From Streptococcus mitis (GTDB lineage Bacteria; Bacillota; Bacilli; Lactobacillales; Streptococcaceae): DNA of 64,000 bases. The stretch's first letter is position 1, and each line of letters starts with the position of its first letter. The notes under the pieces are model-generated. The model searched no databases and was not told the DNA's origin. It saw only the letters and a list, made by a program, of their open reading frames with translations. Positions 1 through 9,642 of this stretch are shown here, one piece after another. The stretch is from assembly GCF_009496155.1 (NCBI RefSeq), contig NZ_WIJP01000011.1, positions 19,934 to 83,933 on the forward strand, written 5' to 3'. Both the position numbers and the translations under genes were made by a program.

Positions 1-25
1 TCCCTCCTTCTACTCCCTTTAATCA

Positions 26-508
26 TTAGGCTGTTTTTTCAACCTTTAAGATTTTTACATCATAGCTACCCACAGGTGTTTCAACAGTTGCTGTATCACC
101 TGTTTTCTTACCAATCAAGGCTTGTCCAATCGGACTTTCATTTGAAACCTTACCTGCAAAGGCATCCGCACCTGCTGAACCTACGATAATATAAACTTCT
201 TCTTCGTCCTCACCAATTTCTTGGATAGTAACTGTTTTACCAATCGCTACTTCGTCTTGGGCAACTGAGTCGCTATTGACGATTTCAGCATAGCGGATTT
301 TTGTTTCCAAGCTAGAGATTTGTCCTTCGACAAAGGCTTGTTCATCCTTAGCCGCTTCATACTCACTATTTTCAGAAAGGTCACCGTATGAACGAGCAAT
401 CTTAATGCGTTCTACCACTTCTGGGCGGCGGACCAATTTCAATTCTTCTAATTCTTTTTCAAGTTTTTCCTTTTCCTCAAGGGTCATAGGATATGTTTTT
501 TCTGCCAT
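26..508 (-). CDS. greA: Transcription elongation factor GreA
   Basis: 160 residues. GreA binds in the RNA polymerase secondary channel and stimulates cleavage of the backtracked transcript, so stalled elongation complexes restart. The N-terminal coiled coil is visible as a Glu/Lys-rich stretch (about residues 10-75) containing the conserved [13 protein letters not shown] segment at its tip; the C-terminal FKBP-like domain includes the [11 protein letters not shown] segment. Length is normal for the family. A TTG three codons further upstream could extend the protein, but the ATG at 508 fits family alignments (MAEKTYPMT) and sits about 10 bases after a GAAAG purine run. It lies 60 bases downstream of mltG with no clear terminator, so the two are probably co-transcribed. 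Confidence 0.96.
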   Translation of the reverse strand: MAEKTYPMTLEEKEKLEKELEELKLVRRPEVVERIKIARSYGDLSENSEYEAAKDEQAFVEGQISSLETKIRYAEIVNSDSVAQDEVAIGKTVTIQEIGEDEEEVYIIVGSAGADAFAGKVSNESPIGQALIGKKTGDTATVETPVGSYDVKILKVEKTA

Positions 509-568
509 TTTTCTCAACTTTCTTTCGATAGTATTGAATCTCTATCTGAGATTCTCATGTTTGTTGTC

Positions 569-2209
569 TTAGTTTGAACTACTATTTTGAGTAAGCTTGC
601 TATTGACGTGTTCAGCTACATTGCGATCATGTTCTTCCTGATTAGCTGCGTAATAGACTTTTCCATCTGTAACATTGGCTACAAAGTAGAGGTTCTCACT
701 CTTGGTTTGGTTGATACTTGCTTCAATCGCGTCCTGACTTGGACTATCCACTGGACCAGGCATCAAACCAGATTTTGTATAAACATTGTATGGTGAATTA
801 ATTGATGTATCAATTCCAGCATCGTCTGCTAGGCTAATATTTTGACCGAGTTTGCCTTGGGCATACAAGATTGCAATATTACTTTGAAGGGGCATACCAA
901 GGTTCAAGCGATTGTAGAAAACACCTGCAATCAACTTACGGTCTTCAGTCTTAGCACCTTCTTTTTCTACGAGTGAAGCAATAGTTAGTAATTCATTGAC
1001 TGTCAAGTTTTTAGACTTAATTGCACTATAGTGCGGAGTCAAGGTCTTATCCATAGCTGCCAACATCTCATCAATTAAGCTTTCAATAGTTGTGCTTTCT
1101 TTGATAGAGTATGTCGCTGGGAAAAGATAACCCTCCAAACGGTAACGAGCTCCACTTTCTTTTGTCGGTAAGCTTTCGAGTAGGTTTGGATATTTAGCAA
1201 CTTCTTGACTGATAAAGTTGTCATCTTGAACTTTAGCCAAGAAAGCATCCGCAGTTAAAGGCTCTTTAAATTCACCTTTTAATTGACCTACAGCTTGGGC
1301 GATTTGCTCAATTGTATATCCCTCTGGAATAGTCAAATCTGCAAGTGACGGTTCTTGAGGTTCAGCTGTACCACCTTTTTGTAGTTCCTTGATGATATCC
1401 TCTGTACTCATGCTCTTTTGCAAATTGTAATATCCAGCCTTCAAATCTGAATAATTCTTATATTTTGCATAGAAAGCAAAAATCACTCCATGTTTAATCA
1501 CACCAGAATGTTCAAGAGTTGATCCAATCTCTTGGACATTGGCTCCTTCTGGGATTTGAACCGTTACATATTCCTTAGAATTCACGTCCACAGGTAATAA
1601 AGATGATTGAACATACTGGTAACCGAAGTAACCACCTGCCGAAATCAAGGCAAGGAAAATCAATAGAGAAATGAAGAAGGCTTTCAAATGTGATTTTTTC
1701 TTCTTAACAGGTTTAACCGTCTCACGACGACTACGACGTGGAGTTTCAGACATCCCTTCTACAACTTTCTTTTCCACTACTGGTTTTGAAGCAGGAACTT
1801 CTCTTTTCATCTCTCTCTGACCTTCTGTCTTATAAGAAACAGCTACCCTCGTTGGGATTTCATTAAATTCCTTTTCTACTTTTCTAGGAATAACAGGTTC
1901 TGGTCTTGGTACACTCTCATCTACTGGTGAAGCAGGAACTTCTTGACTTGGATGACTAGGAACTGCTGGAGCATCTTGACTTGGGTGGGTAGGCACGGTA
2001 GGAGCTTTTCTCATAATCTCCTCTACAGCTGATAGAGAATCTTCCATTAGCTCTTCTATCGACTGGTCATTTTTAGAAGAAAGTTGGGGTTTTATTGAAG
2101 CTAAATTAACTTCCTCCTGATCTTCTTCAGATTTTTTGACACGTTCTAAATCACGTAAAATCTGCTCTTTAAAGCTTAATTTTTCGTCTTCTCTTGGCTT
2201 TTCACTCAA
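569..2209 (-). CDS. mltG: Endolytic murein transglycosylase MltG (YceG family)
   Basis: 546 residues. MltG cleaves nascent glycan strands at the outer face of the membrane and in streptococci is tied to peripheral peptidoglycan synthesis. Visible: a charged cytoplasmic N-terminus (1-176) with a Pro-rich imperfect repeat of the form PxxPSHPSQ near 71-95; one transmembrane helix at about 177-199; a LysM-like segment at 210-285; and the YceG catalytic domain with the VEKEG motif at 414-418 carrying the catalytic glutamate, followed by FYNRL. The start codon is TTG, preceded by AGGAGG with 8-base spacing. An own promoter lies at 2241-2269. Pneumococcal MltG is about the same length. Confidence 0.95.
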   Translation of the reverse strand: MSEKPREDEKLSFKEQILRDLERVKKSEEDQEEVNLASIKPQLSSKNDQSIEELMEDSLSAVEEIMRKAPTVPTHPSQDAPAVPSHPSQEVPASPVDESVPRPEPVIPRKVEKEFNEIPTRVAVSYKTEGQREMKREVPASKPVVEKKVVEGMSETPRRSRRETVKPVKKKKSHLKAFFISLLIFLALISAGGYFGYQYVQSSLLPVDVNSKEYVTVQIPEGANVQEIGSTLEHSGVIKHGVIFAFYAKYKNYSDLKAGYYNLQKSMSTEDIIKELQKGGTAEPQEPSLADLTIPEGYTIEQIAQAVGQLKGEFKEPLTADAFLAKVQDDNFISQEVAKYPNLLESLPTKESGARYRLEGYLFPATYSIKESTTIESLIDEMLAAMDKTLTPHYSAIKSKNLTVNELLTIASLVEKEGAKTEDRKLIAGVFYNRLNLGMPLQSNIAILYAQGKLGQNISLADDAGIDTSINSPYNVYTKSGLMPGPVDSPSQDAIEASINQTKSENLYFVANVTDGKVYYAANQEEHDRNVAEHVNSKLTQNSSSN

Positions 2210-2240
2210 AAGTTTATCCTCCTCGTTGACAATCCATAAT

Positions 2241-2269
2241 ATTATATCTTAAAAACGAAAGAAAAGCAA
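2241..2269 (-). promoter_or_regulatory. Promoter of mltG
   Basis: On the minus strand TTGCTT (2264-2269) and TATAAT (2241-2246) are separated by exactly 17 bases. The predicted start near 2234 gives a 25-base leader with AGGAGG. The -35 lies inside the preceding terminator hairpin. Confidence 0.7.
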
Positions 2270-2284
2270 CCTAGCATGCTTTTC
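2261..2284 (-). terminator. Terminator after the murC-acetyltransferase operon
   Basis: Inverted repeat GAAAAGCA/TGCTTTTC with an 8-base loop, followed on the minus strand by a T-rich run. It lies directly after the 2289-2783 gene. Confidence 0.5.
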
Positions 2285-2288
2285 TAGC

Positions 2289-2783
2289 TTATTTTTTAGC
2301 TTCCCAGACCATATCATACCAGGTTTCTCCTGCAAAGGTTGACTGGGACAAGCCTTCGTTGACAAATCCATGCTTTTCATAGTAGGCAATGAGATAGTCA
2401 TGACAGGTTAGGTTAATACCTTCTCTTTCGTGTTCAAGAGCCAGTCCTTTCAAGGCTGTTAGTAATTTCTGACCCAGTCCTATGCCCTGCGCCTCCTTGG
2501 TAATGGAAAGACAGGTTACAGAGATATAACCACCAGGCTCATGACTATAATCTTCTATCTCTTCTGTAAAAGACTGATCCCGCAAATGGCGGTGTGGTCC
2601 AACTGGACCTTCTATATACCCCATGATTCTGCCCTCTTTTTCTGCAACCAGAAACGAGGTCTGAATTTCTCGCAAATGTGCTTCAAAAACAGAGCGAGGA
2701 ATGGCTTCTTCAGCAGAAAAATTTTCTAGTTCAATCTCAACAATACGATCTAAATCTTCTAATCTTGCTTTCCTGATTTTCAT
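2289..2783 (-). CDS. GNAT-family N-acetyltransferase (downstream paralogue)
   Basis: 164 residues, one GNAT domain. The family transfers an acetyl group from acetyl-CoA to an amine. The CoA pyrophosphate-binding signature is visible as QGIGLGQKLL at about residues 99-108, after the beta-4 strand YISVTCLSI. The C-terminal AYYEKHGF segment is typical of the fold. The start codon overlaps the stop of the upstream acetyltransferase by 4 bases (ATGA), indicating translational coupling. The two proteins look like diverged tandem duplicates. The substrate cannot be read from the sequence; the arylalkylamine-type acetyltransferases are the nearest look-alikes. Co-location with murC does not by itself show a cell-wall role. 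Confidence 0.85.
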   Translation of the reverse strand: MKIRKARLEDLDRIVEIELENFSAEEAIPRSVFEAHLREIQTSFLVAEKEGRIMGYIEGPVGPHRHLRDQSFTEEIEDYSHEPGGYISVTCLSITKEAQGIGLGQKLLTALKGLALEHEREGINLTCHDYLIAYYEKHGFVNEGLSQSTFAGETWYDMVWEAKK

Positions 2784-3247
2784 TGTGCCTCCAGATAAAA
2801 AGGATTAAACCAAATCATACTAAAACCTTGACTAGCTGCATAAAACGCAGTTGCTTCTTCTTCATCAATAAAACCATTCATTTCAAAATAGGAAAGTAGC
2901 TCATCAGGACTCTTCAAACGAATCCCTTTGTAATCCTGCTCAACAGCCACCTCTTTTAAAGCCGCAAGAAGAAGCGTTCCCAAGCCCTGTCTCTGATGAT
3001 CAGTATCAATGACTAAAGAATGTACTTCTAGACATTGCGGATTGTGTGGGTAAGGACCACCTAGAACATAGCCCAGAAGCTGATTTTCATCCCTAGCTAG
3101 AAGAAAGGTATCCGCAGACTTACGGATACTTTCTTCTAAAATATGGGAAGTCAGCTGCTTTTCAGCTGGAAAAGATGAGGTCTGCAGTGCCTCTATCTCA
3201 ACTAAATCCGACTTACTTGCCTGAATAATCTTAATTGGAATTTCCAT
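2780..3247 (-). CDS. GNAT-family N-acetyltransferase (upstream paralogue)
   Basis: 155 residues with a single GNAT domain. The acetyl-CoA motif QRQGLGTLLL is at about residues 85-94, following the VHSLVIDTDH strand; a C-terminal SYFEMNGF segment matches the YYEKHGF of its neighbour. It begins 9 bases after murC ends and overlaps the next gene by 4 bases, so it belongs to the operon unknown gene - murC - acetyltransferase - acetyltransferase. The substrate is unknown. Confidence 0.85.
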   Translation of the reverse strand: MEIPIKIIQASKSDLVEIEALQTSSFPAEKQLTSHILEESIRKSADTFLLARDENQLLGYVLGGPYPHNPQCLEVHSLVIDTDHQRQGLGTLLLAALKEVAVEQDYKGIRLKSPDELLSYFEMNGFIDEEEATAFYAASQGFSMIWFNPFYLEAQ

Positions 3248-3256
3248 GGGAAAATC

Positions 3257-4591
3257 CTATTGAACATTGCTTGTCAAGTTAGACAAGAGTCGCTCAAATG
3301 AGTATTCATAGGTTTGGATGTCTCCTGCACCCATAAAGACATAAACAGCATTATCATGGTCTAGGAGTGGCGAAACATTTTCAACAGTAATAACTTGGTG
3401 TTTTTTGTTGATTTTATTGGCTAGGTCTTCTACCTTAACATCGCCATGATCCACTTCACGAGCAGATCCATAAATTTGTGCTAGATAAACAGCATCCGCT
3501 TGGTTCAAAGCGTGGGCAAATTCGTCTAATAAGGCAATAGTTCTAGTAAAGGTATGAGGTTGGAAGACTGCTACGATTTCCTTGCTTGGGTATTTCTGAC
3601 GAGCCGCATCCAAGGTCGCAATAATTTCTGTTGGATGGTGGGCAAAGTCATCAATAATCACTGTGTCATTAACAATTTTCTCAGTGAAACGACGCTTAAC
3701 ACCTGCAAATGTTTTCAAGTGTTCACGCACCAAGTTCAAATCAAATCCTGCTGTGTAAAGAAGACCAATAACGGCTGTCGCATTCATAATATTGTGACGA
3801 CCAAAGGTTGGAATATGGAATTGACCCAACTCTTGTCCACGGAAATGAACTGTGAAGGTTGAACCAGTTGTTGAACGAAGAAGATCGCTAGCTACAAAGT
3901 CATTACCTTCTGCTTTAAAACCATAGTAATAAATTGGTGCATCAGACGTAATTTTACGCAACTCTGCATCTTCACCATAGACAAAAAGACCCTTGGTAAT
4001 TTGTTTAGCATAGTCGTTAAAGGCATTGAAAACATCCTCTAGACTTGTGAAATAGTCTGGATGGTCAAAGTCAATATTGGTAATAATAGAGTATTCTGGA
4101 TGGTAAGGCATGAAGTGACGCTCATATTCGTCAGATTCAAAGACAAAATATTTGGCATTGGCTGAACCACGCCCTGTCCCATCTCCGATTAAGAAGCTAG
4201 TATCTGTGATATGAGACAAGACATGAGACAACATACCTGTCGTTGAAGTTTTTCCATGCGCTCCAGCTACTCCCATGCTAACAAAGTCGCGCATAAAGCT
4301 ACCTAGGAACTCATGGTAACGTTTGTAGCTGATGCCATTTTGGTCCGCATAAGCAATTTCGACGTTGTTATCTGGACGAAAGGCATTCCCAGCGATAATT
4401 TCCATATCACCGTCTAGATTCTTTTCATCAAAAGGCAGAATGGTAATTCCTGCCTGCTCTAGACCACGTTGAGTAAAGTAGTACTTTTCAACATCTGATC
4501 CCTGTACCTTATGTCCCATTTGGTGCAACATCAAGGCCAATGCACTCATCCCTGATCCCTTAATTCCGATAAAATGATATGTCTTTGACAT
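3257..4591 (-). CDS. murC: UDP-N-acetylmuramate--L-alanine ligase
   Basis: 444 residues. Cytoplasmic ATP-dependent ligase adding L-alanine to UDP-MurNAc, the first amino acid of the peptidoglycan stem. Domains in order: N-terminal Rossmann-like UDP-binding domain starting with [14 protein letters not shown]; central ATPase with P-loop GAHGKTST at 110-117 and the SDEYERHF segment; C-terminal ligase domain with [12 protein letters not shown]. Length is normal. It follows the unknown gene at 4602-5219 by 10 bases, so transcription probably starts at the promoter at 5243-5270. Confidence 0.97.
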   Translation of the reverse strand: MSKTYHFIGIKGSGMSALALMLHQMGHKVQGSDVEKYYFTQRGLEQAGITILPFDEKNLDGDMEIIAGNAFRPDNNVEIAYADQNGISYKRYHEFLGSFMRDFVSMGVAGAHGKTSTTGMLSHVLSHITDTSFLIGDGTGRGSANAKYFVFESDEYERHFMPYHPEYSIITNIDFDHPDYFTSLEDVFNAFNDYAKQITKGLFVYGEDAELRKITSDAPIYYYGFKAEGNDFVASDLLRSTTGSTFTVHFRGQELGQFHIPTFGRHNIMNATAVIGLLYTAGFDLNLVREHLKTFAGVKRRFTEKIVNDTVIIDDFAHHPTEIIATLDAARQKYPSKEIVAVFQPHTFTRTIALLDEFAHALNQADAVYLAQIYGSAREVDHGDVKVEDLANKINKKHQVITVENVSPLLDHDNAVYVFMGAGDIQTYEYSFERLLSNLTSNVQ

Positions 4592-4601
4592 GTTTCCTCC
4601 C

Positions 4602-5219
4602 CTATTCTGTAATTCTAGTCAGATTCAACTCTTGGGCAACCTGACGTTCTTGTTCTTTTTGTTGATTCTTTTTATTGTAGATTTGGCTCTTCTTCAGAAA
4701 ATCATAGTTATTTTTCTTTGGAGCAGGTGCTGCTACCTCTTCATTCTTGGTAGAGATAGATTTCACTTCTTCCGCTAAGATGTAATGAGACTGGGTCAAT
4801 TTTTGACTATATTTGACAAATTCACCAGGATTTTCCTTTTGGAAAGGCGCGGTAGGTTGATTGCCCTGCCTAACCAAACTTGGCTGAGAATGGCGTCTTG
4901 TAGGAGTAATATCCTTAGTCAGATAACTTGCCGAGCGTTTCTTTTTCAAATCTGCACGCGCTTCTTCACGCGCTACCTCCGCATAGCTCTTTCCTTCTTT
5001 TTTAACCCCTAACCCAGCCTTCTTAGGTTTCTCTACTTGCTTTTCAATCGGTTTGACTGGTGTTTCTTCAGCAATAGGAGCCCATTCTAAATAATTTTTA
5101 TCTCGATACTCACCCTTGATATTACTGATCAGATCAGACTCATCATACAAGTTCATGACTGGCATTTCAGTCAACATGACCTCGTCATCTGACACCAATG
5201 GAAATCGTTCTTGTTTCAT
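4602..5219 (-). CDS. Conserved streptococcal hypothetical protein, charged and probably disordered
   Basis: 205 residues, function not recognised. The sequence is rich in Lys, Glu and Gln, has no signal peptide or membrane segment, and contains Lys/Glu/Gln-rich stretches at 55-105 and 165-205 that could form helices or coiled coil; the middle is Pro/Ser/Gln-rich and likely disordered. It is the first gene of the murC operon, with its own promoter and an AAAGGAA ribosome site. Position suggests a link to cell-wall precursor supply or its regulation, but this rests only on context. Confidence 0.75.
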   Translation of the reverse strand: MKQERFPLVSDDEVMLTEMPVMNLYDESDLISNIKGEYRDKNYLEWAPIAEETPVKPIEKQVEKPKKAGLGVKKEGKSYAEVAREEARADLKKKRSASYLTKDITPTRRHSQPSLVRQGNQPTAPFQKENPGEFVKYSQKLTQSHYILAEEVKSISTKNEEVAAPAPKKNNYDFLKKSQIYNKKNQQKEQERQVAQELNLTRITE

Positions 5220-5242
5220 TTTCTATTTCCTTTCAACACTTC

Positions 5243-5270
5243 ATTATAGCGTATTGTCTTGATTTTTCAA
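5243..5270 (-). promoter_or_regulatory. Promoter of the murC operon
   Basis: Minus strand TTGAAA (5265-5270), 16-base spacer, TATAAT (5243-5248). The -35 overlaps the last codons of the helicase gene, which has no obvious terminator of its own, so read-through is also possible. Confidence 0.65.
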
Positions 5271-8200
5271 GTGCTGGCTTCAGAAATTCCCAAAATTTCT
5301 CTAATTTCTGCTAGGGTCAGACTGCCACGTGACTCTGTTCCATCCAATACTTGTGACACCAGATGTTTCTTTTGTTCTTGGAGTTCCTGAATTTTTTCTT
5401 CAATGGTTCCCCTGGTCACTAAGCGATAAACCTCAACCATTTCTTCCTGCCCCATCCGATGGGCACGGCCAATAGCTTGCGCTTCCACCGCAGGATTCCA
5501 CCAAAGGTCAACCAAGATAACCGTATCAGCACCTGTCAGATTCAGACCGACACCACCAGCTTTGAGGGAAATCAGAAAGGCATCTCTTTCCCCTTGGTTA
5601 AAGGCCTTGGTCATGTCTTGTCTTTCCTTGGCTGGGGTTGAGCCCGTAATTTTAAAGGATGTCATACCCAAGTCTGGTAGTTCTTGTTCAATTTTTTCCA
5701 ACATTCCCTTGAACTGCGAGAAAATCAAGACTCGGTGTCCACCGTCTGCCACCTGGACCAGCAGGTCTCGAAGACTATCCAGTTTGCCACTGGCTCCCTG
5801 ATAATCTTCCATAAAGAGGGCAGGGGTGTCACAGATTTGGCGCAAGCGCATCAGACCAGACAAGATTTCCACACGACTTCGTTGGAATTCCTGGTCTGAA
5901 ACTTGAACCAGACGGTCCCTCATCTGTTGCAACTGGGCTAAATAGATAGCCTTTTGCTGGTCTTCCAGTTCATTCTTATAAACTACTTCAATCAAATCTG
6001 GCAATTCAGTCAGAACTTCTTCTTTCTTACGTCGCATCACGAAAGGCTTGATAAACTGAGCCACTCGCTCTGCTGGCAATTTCATAAATTCTTTCTTGCT
6101 TGGCAAAAGTCCTGGCATGACTATCTGGAAAATAGACCACAACTCACCCAGATGGTTTTCAATAGGAGTCCCTGATAAGGCAAAAACTGACGGCACCACA
6201 AATTGTCTCAAGGTCTGGGCAATCTTAGTCTGGGCATTTTTCATGACCTGAGCCTCATCTAAGAAAAGGAAGTCAAAGGTCATGCCTTGATAAAGATTGC
6301 TATCTTGTCTAAAGGTAGCATAGCTCGTCACATAGATTTGATGGCTCTCGGCAAGAATCTCTTCACGACTAGCTTTCAAGCCATGAACAACAGCCACATC
6401 CAACTGCGGGGCAAATTTCTGAAACTCATCTGCCCAGTTGTAAATCAAACCTGACGGAGCGAGAATCAAAACCCGACTTTCTTTTGTCACTTGACTGGTC
6501 AAAAAAGCAATGGTCTGCAGGGTTTTCCCCAATCCCATATCATCAGCTAAAATCCCACCAAAACCATAATGATGGAGCATCTGCAGCCAGCCGATTCCCT
6601 TTTCCTGATAATCTCGCAAGTCAGCCTGAACCTGAGTTGCTTGTCTAGGAAAGTCCTCTGGATGCGTCAAATCCTGAGCCAGATTCTGGAATTCCTGTGA
6701 AAAAGAAACACGGTCTCGCCCTTCAAAAAGATGAGCTAAACTGTAGGCCAAGGATTTCCGAGCCTGCATGGCCCCATCTTTTAATTCAAACTGCCCCAAT
6801 TCCTGTAAATTTTGGCGAATTTTCTTGGTTTCTTCATCAAAAAAGTAGACTTGATTGGAGGAATCAATGTAATAATCCTTGTTGGCAACCAAGGCCTGCA
6901 TGGCTTGCTCAATTTCCTCCTGGGCAATATCTTGAAAATCAAACTGAATTTCCAAGAGACCTCCCTTGGAGGCAATCTGCACTTGAGGGCTTGCTAAACT
7001 ATAAAGTTCTTCTAGCTTGTCTGATAGGTCAACATTCCCGAGTTTTTCAAAGACTGGAATGATTTCATGGAAGAAATGATAGACAGACTCCGCTTTTAAG
7101 GCCTGACGCCAAGATTGAAAATCTGCTTCAAAACCCGCTACCAAACAGGCTTGGAAAATTCTTTCTTCTACGTCAGAATCACTAGAAAATGGTAATTCTT
7201 CTAGTTCCTGTTTGCTAGATACCTTCCTGTCTCCATAATCAAACTGAATTTCTAAACGAATCCGATTGTCCTCTTCCCTATCAAAGTAAAAAGAGGACGC
7301 AAAGGATTTGATTTGTAGACGTTCTGGAGCTGAAACGGTGCCTATCTTGCTAAAAAGAGTTAAACAAGAAGCTAACTTATCTCGGTCACTGCTATCAAAT
7401 TGCAGATATTTCTTTCCATGTTGATCCACAGACAGCGCTTTGATTTCCTTGAGAAGACGCATCTGCTGGTCTCTTAGAAAATAAACCTGTCCTTTATGAA
7501 ACAACACAGATCCCTGATAAAAGACATTTACCCTTGGACTCTCACTGATTTCCATTTCAAAATAATCCGAATATTCTGTTACTGTAAAGGCAAAGAGATT
7601 GGCATCAGCATGCAAATCCTGAAAAAGCAGGGTCTGGTAGCTATCCACTTGGTGGTCAAATTGAAAATGGGGCAAGGTCATCAGTAAATTCACACCCTGC
7701 TCAAAAAAAGTCAGAGGAAAAAAGAGGTGCCGACCTTGGTTTTGGAAAAAGAGGTCTGGAACCAGTCCTTCCTCCACTAGTCCCCGCAAGAACATCAATA
7801 GTTCTTGGCTAGCCTCATCAAAGGTTTCCCAAGATAAGGATTCCTCATAGGTTTTCCCAATCATATAAGGCTTTCTCTGCTCGATAACTTTTAAAAAGAG
7901 TGGAATATCCCGAATGACATAGTATTTTTGACTATTAATTTGCCCGATTCTCAGGGTCCACAAGATATGATTGGTTCCTGCTTCCACCTGACCGACAGCC
8001 GACAACTCATAGGAGCGGTCTGATTTTGGACACAAGATTCGTTCTAAAAATTTGCCACCCAAGGTCACCTTGGTTTCAACAGCCTCTTTTTCTTCATGAC
8101 CTTCTTCCAGCCCCTGCAAGATTCCCTGACCACGCTCATCATTTTTTAGAAAATGCTCTAGCGCTGCCAAATGAACACAGTAGCCCCTCTTTTGGAAAAA

Positions 8201-8365
8201 ATCACAGGAACAAAAAACCAAATCATCCTCTAAACTATAGCGCAGTTCTTCTTCTGCAACACGAGCATAGAGCCGATTGTTCTTTTCCTTGATGATGTCA
8301 ACCTTACCAGTTTTATAAAGGGCAACGCCTTCGATACGGACTTTCCCCGGAATCAATTTAGCCAT
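5267..8365 (-). CDS. SNF2-family DNA helicase/translocase with SWIM zinc finger
   Basis: 1032 residues. A Swi2/Snf2-type ATPase that should translocate on double-stranded DNA; bacterial members are mostly linked to transcription recycling or repair. Visible: SWIM zinc finger with CxC(8)CxH at C52, C54, C63, H65; a long bacterial SNF2-associated region (about 80-560); helicase lobe 1 with Walker A DDMGLGKT at 608-615, Walker B variant DEAQ at 703-706 and SGTP at 731; lobe 2 with VLIFSQF and motif VI RAHRMGQ. Length is typical for the firmicute group. Transcribed alone from the extended -10 at 8391-8401. The biological role in streptococci is not known to me. Confidence 0.92.
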   Translation of the reverse strand: MAKLIPGKVRIEGVALYKTGKVDIIKEKNNRLYARVAEEELRYSLEDDLVFCSCDFFQKRGYCVHLAALEHFLKNDERGQGILQGLEEGHEEKEAVETKVTLGGKFLERILCPKSDRSYELSAVGQVEAGTNHILWTLRIGQINSQKYYVIRDIPLFLKVIEQRKPYMIGKTYEESLSWETFDEASQELLMFLRGLVEEGLVPDLFFQNQGRHLFFPLTFFEQGVNLLMTLPHFQFDHQVDSYQTLLFQDLHADANLFAFTVTEYSDYFEMEISESPRVNVFYQGSVLFHKGQVYFLRDQQMRLLKEIKALSVDQHGKKYLQFDSSDRDKLASCLTLFSKIGTVSAPERLQIKSFASSFYFDREEDNRIRLEIQFDYGDRKVSSKQELEELPFSSDSDVEERIFQACLVAGFEADFQSWRQALKAESVYHFFHEIIPVFEKLGNVDLSDKLEELYSLASPQVQIASKGGLLEIQFDFQDIAQEEIEQAMQALVANKDYYIDSSNQVYFFDEETKKIRQNLQELGQFELKDGAMQARKSLAYSLAHLFEGRDRVSFSQEFQNLAQDLTHPEDFPRQATQVQADLRDYQEKGIGWLQMLHHYGFGGILADDMGLGKTLQTIAFLTSQVTKESRVLILAPSGLIYNWADEFQKFAPQLDVAVVHGLKASREEILAESHQIYVTSYATFRQDSNLYQGMTFDFLFLDEAQVMKNAQTKIAQTLRQFVVPSVFALSGTPIENHLGELWSIFQIVMPGLLPSKKEFMKLPAERVAQFIKPFVMRRKKEEVLTELPDLIEVVYKNELEDQQKAIYLAQLQQMRDRLVQVSDQEFQRSRVEILSGLMRLRQICDTPALFMEDYQGASGKLDSLRDLLVQVADGGHRVLIFSQFKGMLEKIEQELPDLGMTSFKITGSTPAKERQDMTKAFNQGERDAFLISLKAGGVGLNLTGADTVILVDLWWNPAVEAQAIGRAHRMGQEEMVEVYRLVTRGTIEEKIQELQEQKKHLVSQVLDGTESRGSLTLAEIREILGISEAST

Positions 8366-8390
8366 ATTCTTACCTGTACCTTATCCTTTT

Positions 8391-8401
8391 ATTATACCAT
8401 A
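8391..8401 (-). promoter_or_regulatory. Extended -10 promoter of the SNF2 gene
   Basis: The minus strand reads TATGGTATAAT, a perfect extended -10 (TRTGnTATAAT), 25 bases upstream of the ATG. No good -35 is seen, as is common for extended -10 promoters. Confidence 0.65.
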
Positions 8402-8418
8402 TTTTCACCTATGAAAAT

Positions 8419-8450
8419 AGCCTTCCAAGAAGACTTTCTCCTAGAAGGCT
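8419..8450 (-). terminator. Terminator after patB
   Basis: Stem AGCCTTC/GAAGGCT (7 bp, 18-base loop), followed on the minus strand by ATTTTC. It lies 19 bases after the patB stop. Confidence 0.5.
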
Positions 8451-8468
8451 GGATTTTTATAACGATTT

Positions 8469-9635
8469 TTAAAGTTTGGCAAAAGTATCCACAATCCGCT
8501 GACACACTTCTTGCAGCAGAGATTTAGGCATAGCTACATTGAGGCGGGCATGGAGACTTCCTTCCTCCCCAAAATCCAAACCACGGTTGAGGATAACCTT
8601 GGCTTCATTTCTCAAAAGCTCTTGCAATCTTTCATCAGTCAGGTCATAGGCTGAAAAATCAAGCCAAACCAAGTAGGTTCCTTGTGGTTTCATGACCTTG
8701 ATTTTAGTCTCTTTTCCAAATAAATCCACCACATAATTGATGTGGTCTTCAAAGACTTGCTTGAGTTCCTCTAACCAATCTTTACCGTATCGATAGGCAG
8801 CTTCTGTCGCCAAATAACCCAAACCTGAAATTTCATGCTGATTATTAGCCAACTGGCGTTTCTGATAAGCCACTCTCAACTTAGGATTTTCAATGACGGC
8901 ATAGGAATTTTTTGTCCCAGCGATGTTAAAGGTTTTAGTGGCACTGCTCAAGACGATAGCAAATTCTTTAAAGTCAGGGTTGATGGTATTGAAGGAATGA
9001 TGCTTGTGACCAAAGAGGGCCAAATCTTGGTGAATCTCATCCGAAACCAAGAAAACACCGTGTTTCTGGCAGAGTTGGCCAATCTTTTCCAAGACTTCTT
9101 TTTCCCACACACGTCCACCAGGATTGTGAGGGTTGCAGAGAATGTAAAGTTTGACATCTTCTTCCACCAAATCCTTTTCAAGTTGATCAAAGTCAATCTC
9201 AAACAGACCATCCTTTTCCACCAAAGAATTAGTAATCAATCTGCGATTGTTCAGCTTGACACTGCGTGCAAAGGGTGGATAGACAGGTGTGTTAATCAAA
9301 ACCGCCTCGCCTTCTTTTGTAAAGGCTTGAATAGCTGTTGAGATAGCTGGTACCACACCCTCGATAAAGACAAGAGCCTCTTTGTCAAAGTGGTAACCGT
9401 GTTGTGTGGCTTCCCACTTTTGAACTTCTTTAATTAACTCTTCACTGGCATAGGTATAGCCATAAACCAGTTGATCAGCGTAAGTCTGCACGGCTTGGCG
9501 GATTTCAGGCAAGACTACAAAGTCCATATCCGCTATCCAAGCTGGTAGGACTTCACTATCCGTTTCTGCTTCTTTCCATTTATAGGTATGGTGCCCTAAA
9601 CGATTGGGCAGGCTTGTAAAATCATATTTTCCCAT
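8469..9635 (-). CDS. patB: MalY/PatB-type aminotransferase (cystathionine beta-lyase)
   Basis: 388 residues, PLP enzyme of fold type I. MalY/PatB proteins cleave cystathionine to homocysteine, pyruvate and ammonia and can desulfurate cysteine. Visible: substrate-side segment LPAWIADMDF near the N-terminus, NPHNPGGRVW, SDEIHQDL, and the PLP lysine in SSATKTFNIAG (about K234). The ATG at 9635 is chosen because MGKYDFTSLPNR matches the family start; a longer reading into the upstream gene is possible but would overlap it. It starts 7 bases after the cystathionine gamma-synthase stop, forming a two-gene transsulfuration operon. Confidence 0.9.
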   Translation of the reverse strand: MGKYDFTSLPNRLGHHTYKWKEAETDSEVLPAWIADMDFVVLPEIRQAVQTYADQLVYGYTYASEELIKEVQKWEATQHGYHFDKEALVFIEGVVPAISTAIQAFTKEGEAVLINTPVYPPFARSVKLNNRRLITNSLVEKDGLFEIDFDQLEKDLVEEDVKLYILCNPHNPGGRVWEKEVLEKIGQLCQKHGVFLVSDEIHQDLALFGHKHHSFNTINPDFKEFAIVLSSATKTFNIAGTKNSYAVIENPKLRVAYQKRQLANNQHEISGLGYLATEAAYRYGKDWLEELKQVFEDHINYVVDLFGKETKIKVMKPQGTYLVWLDFSAYDLTDERLQELLRNEAKVILNRGLDFGEEGSLHARLNVAMPKSLLQEVCQRIVDTFAKL

Positions 9636-9642
9636 CTTTGTC

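Noticed and set aside
509..517. Upstream TTG start for GreA
   Set aside because: Would add three residues not found in the family, and ribosome-site spacing is too short.
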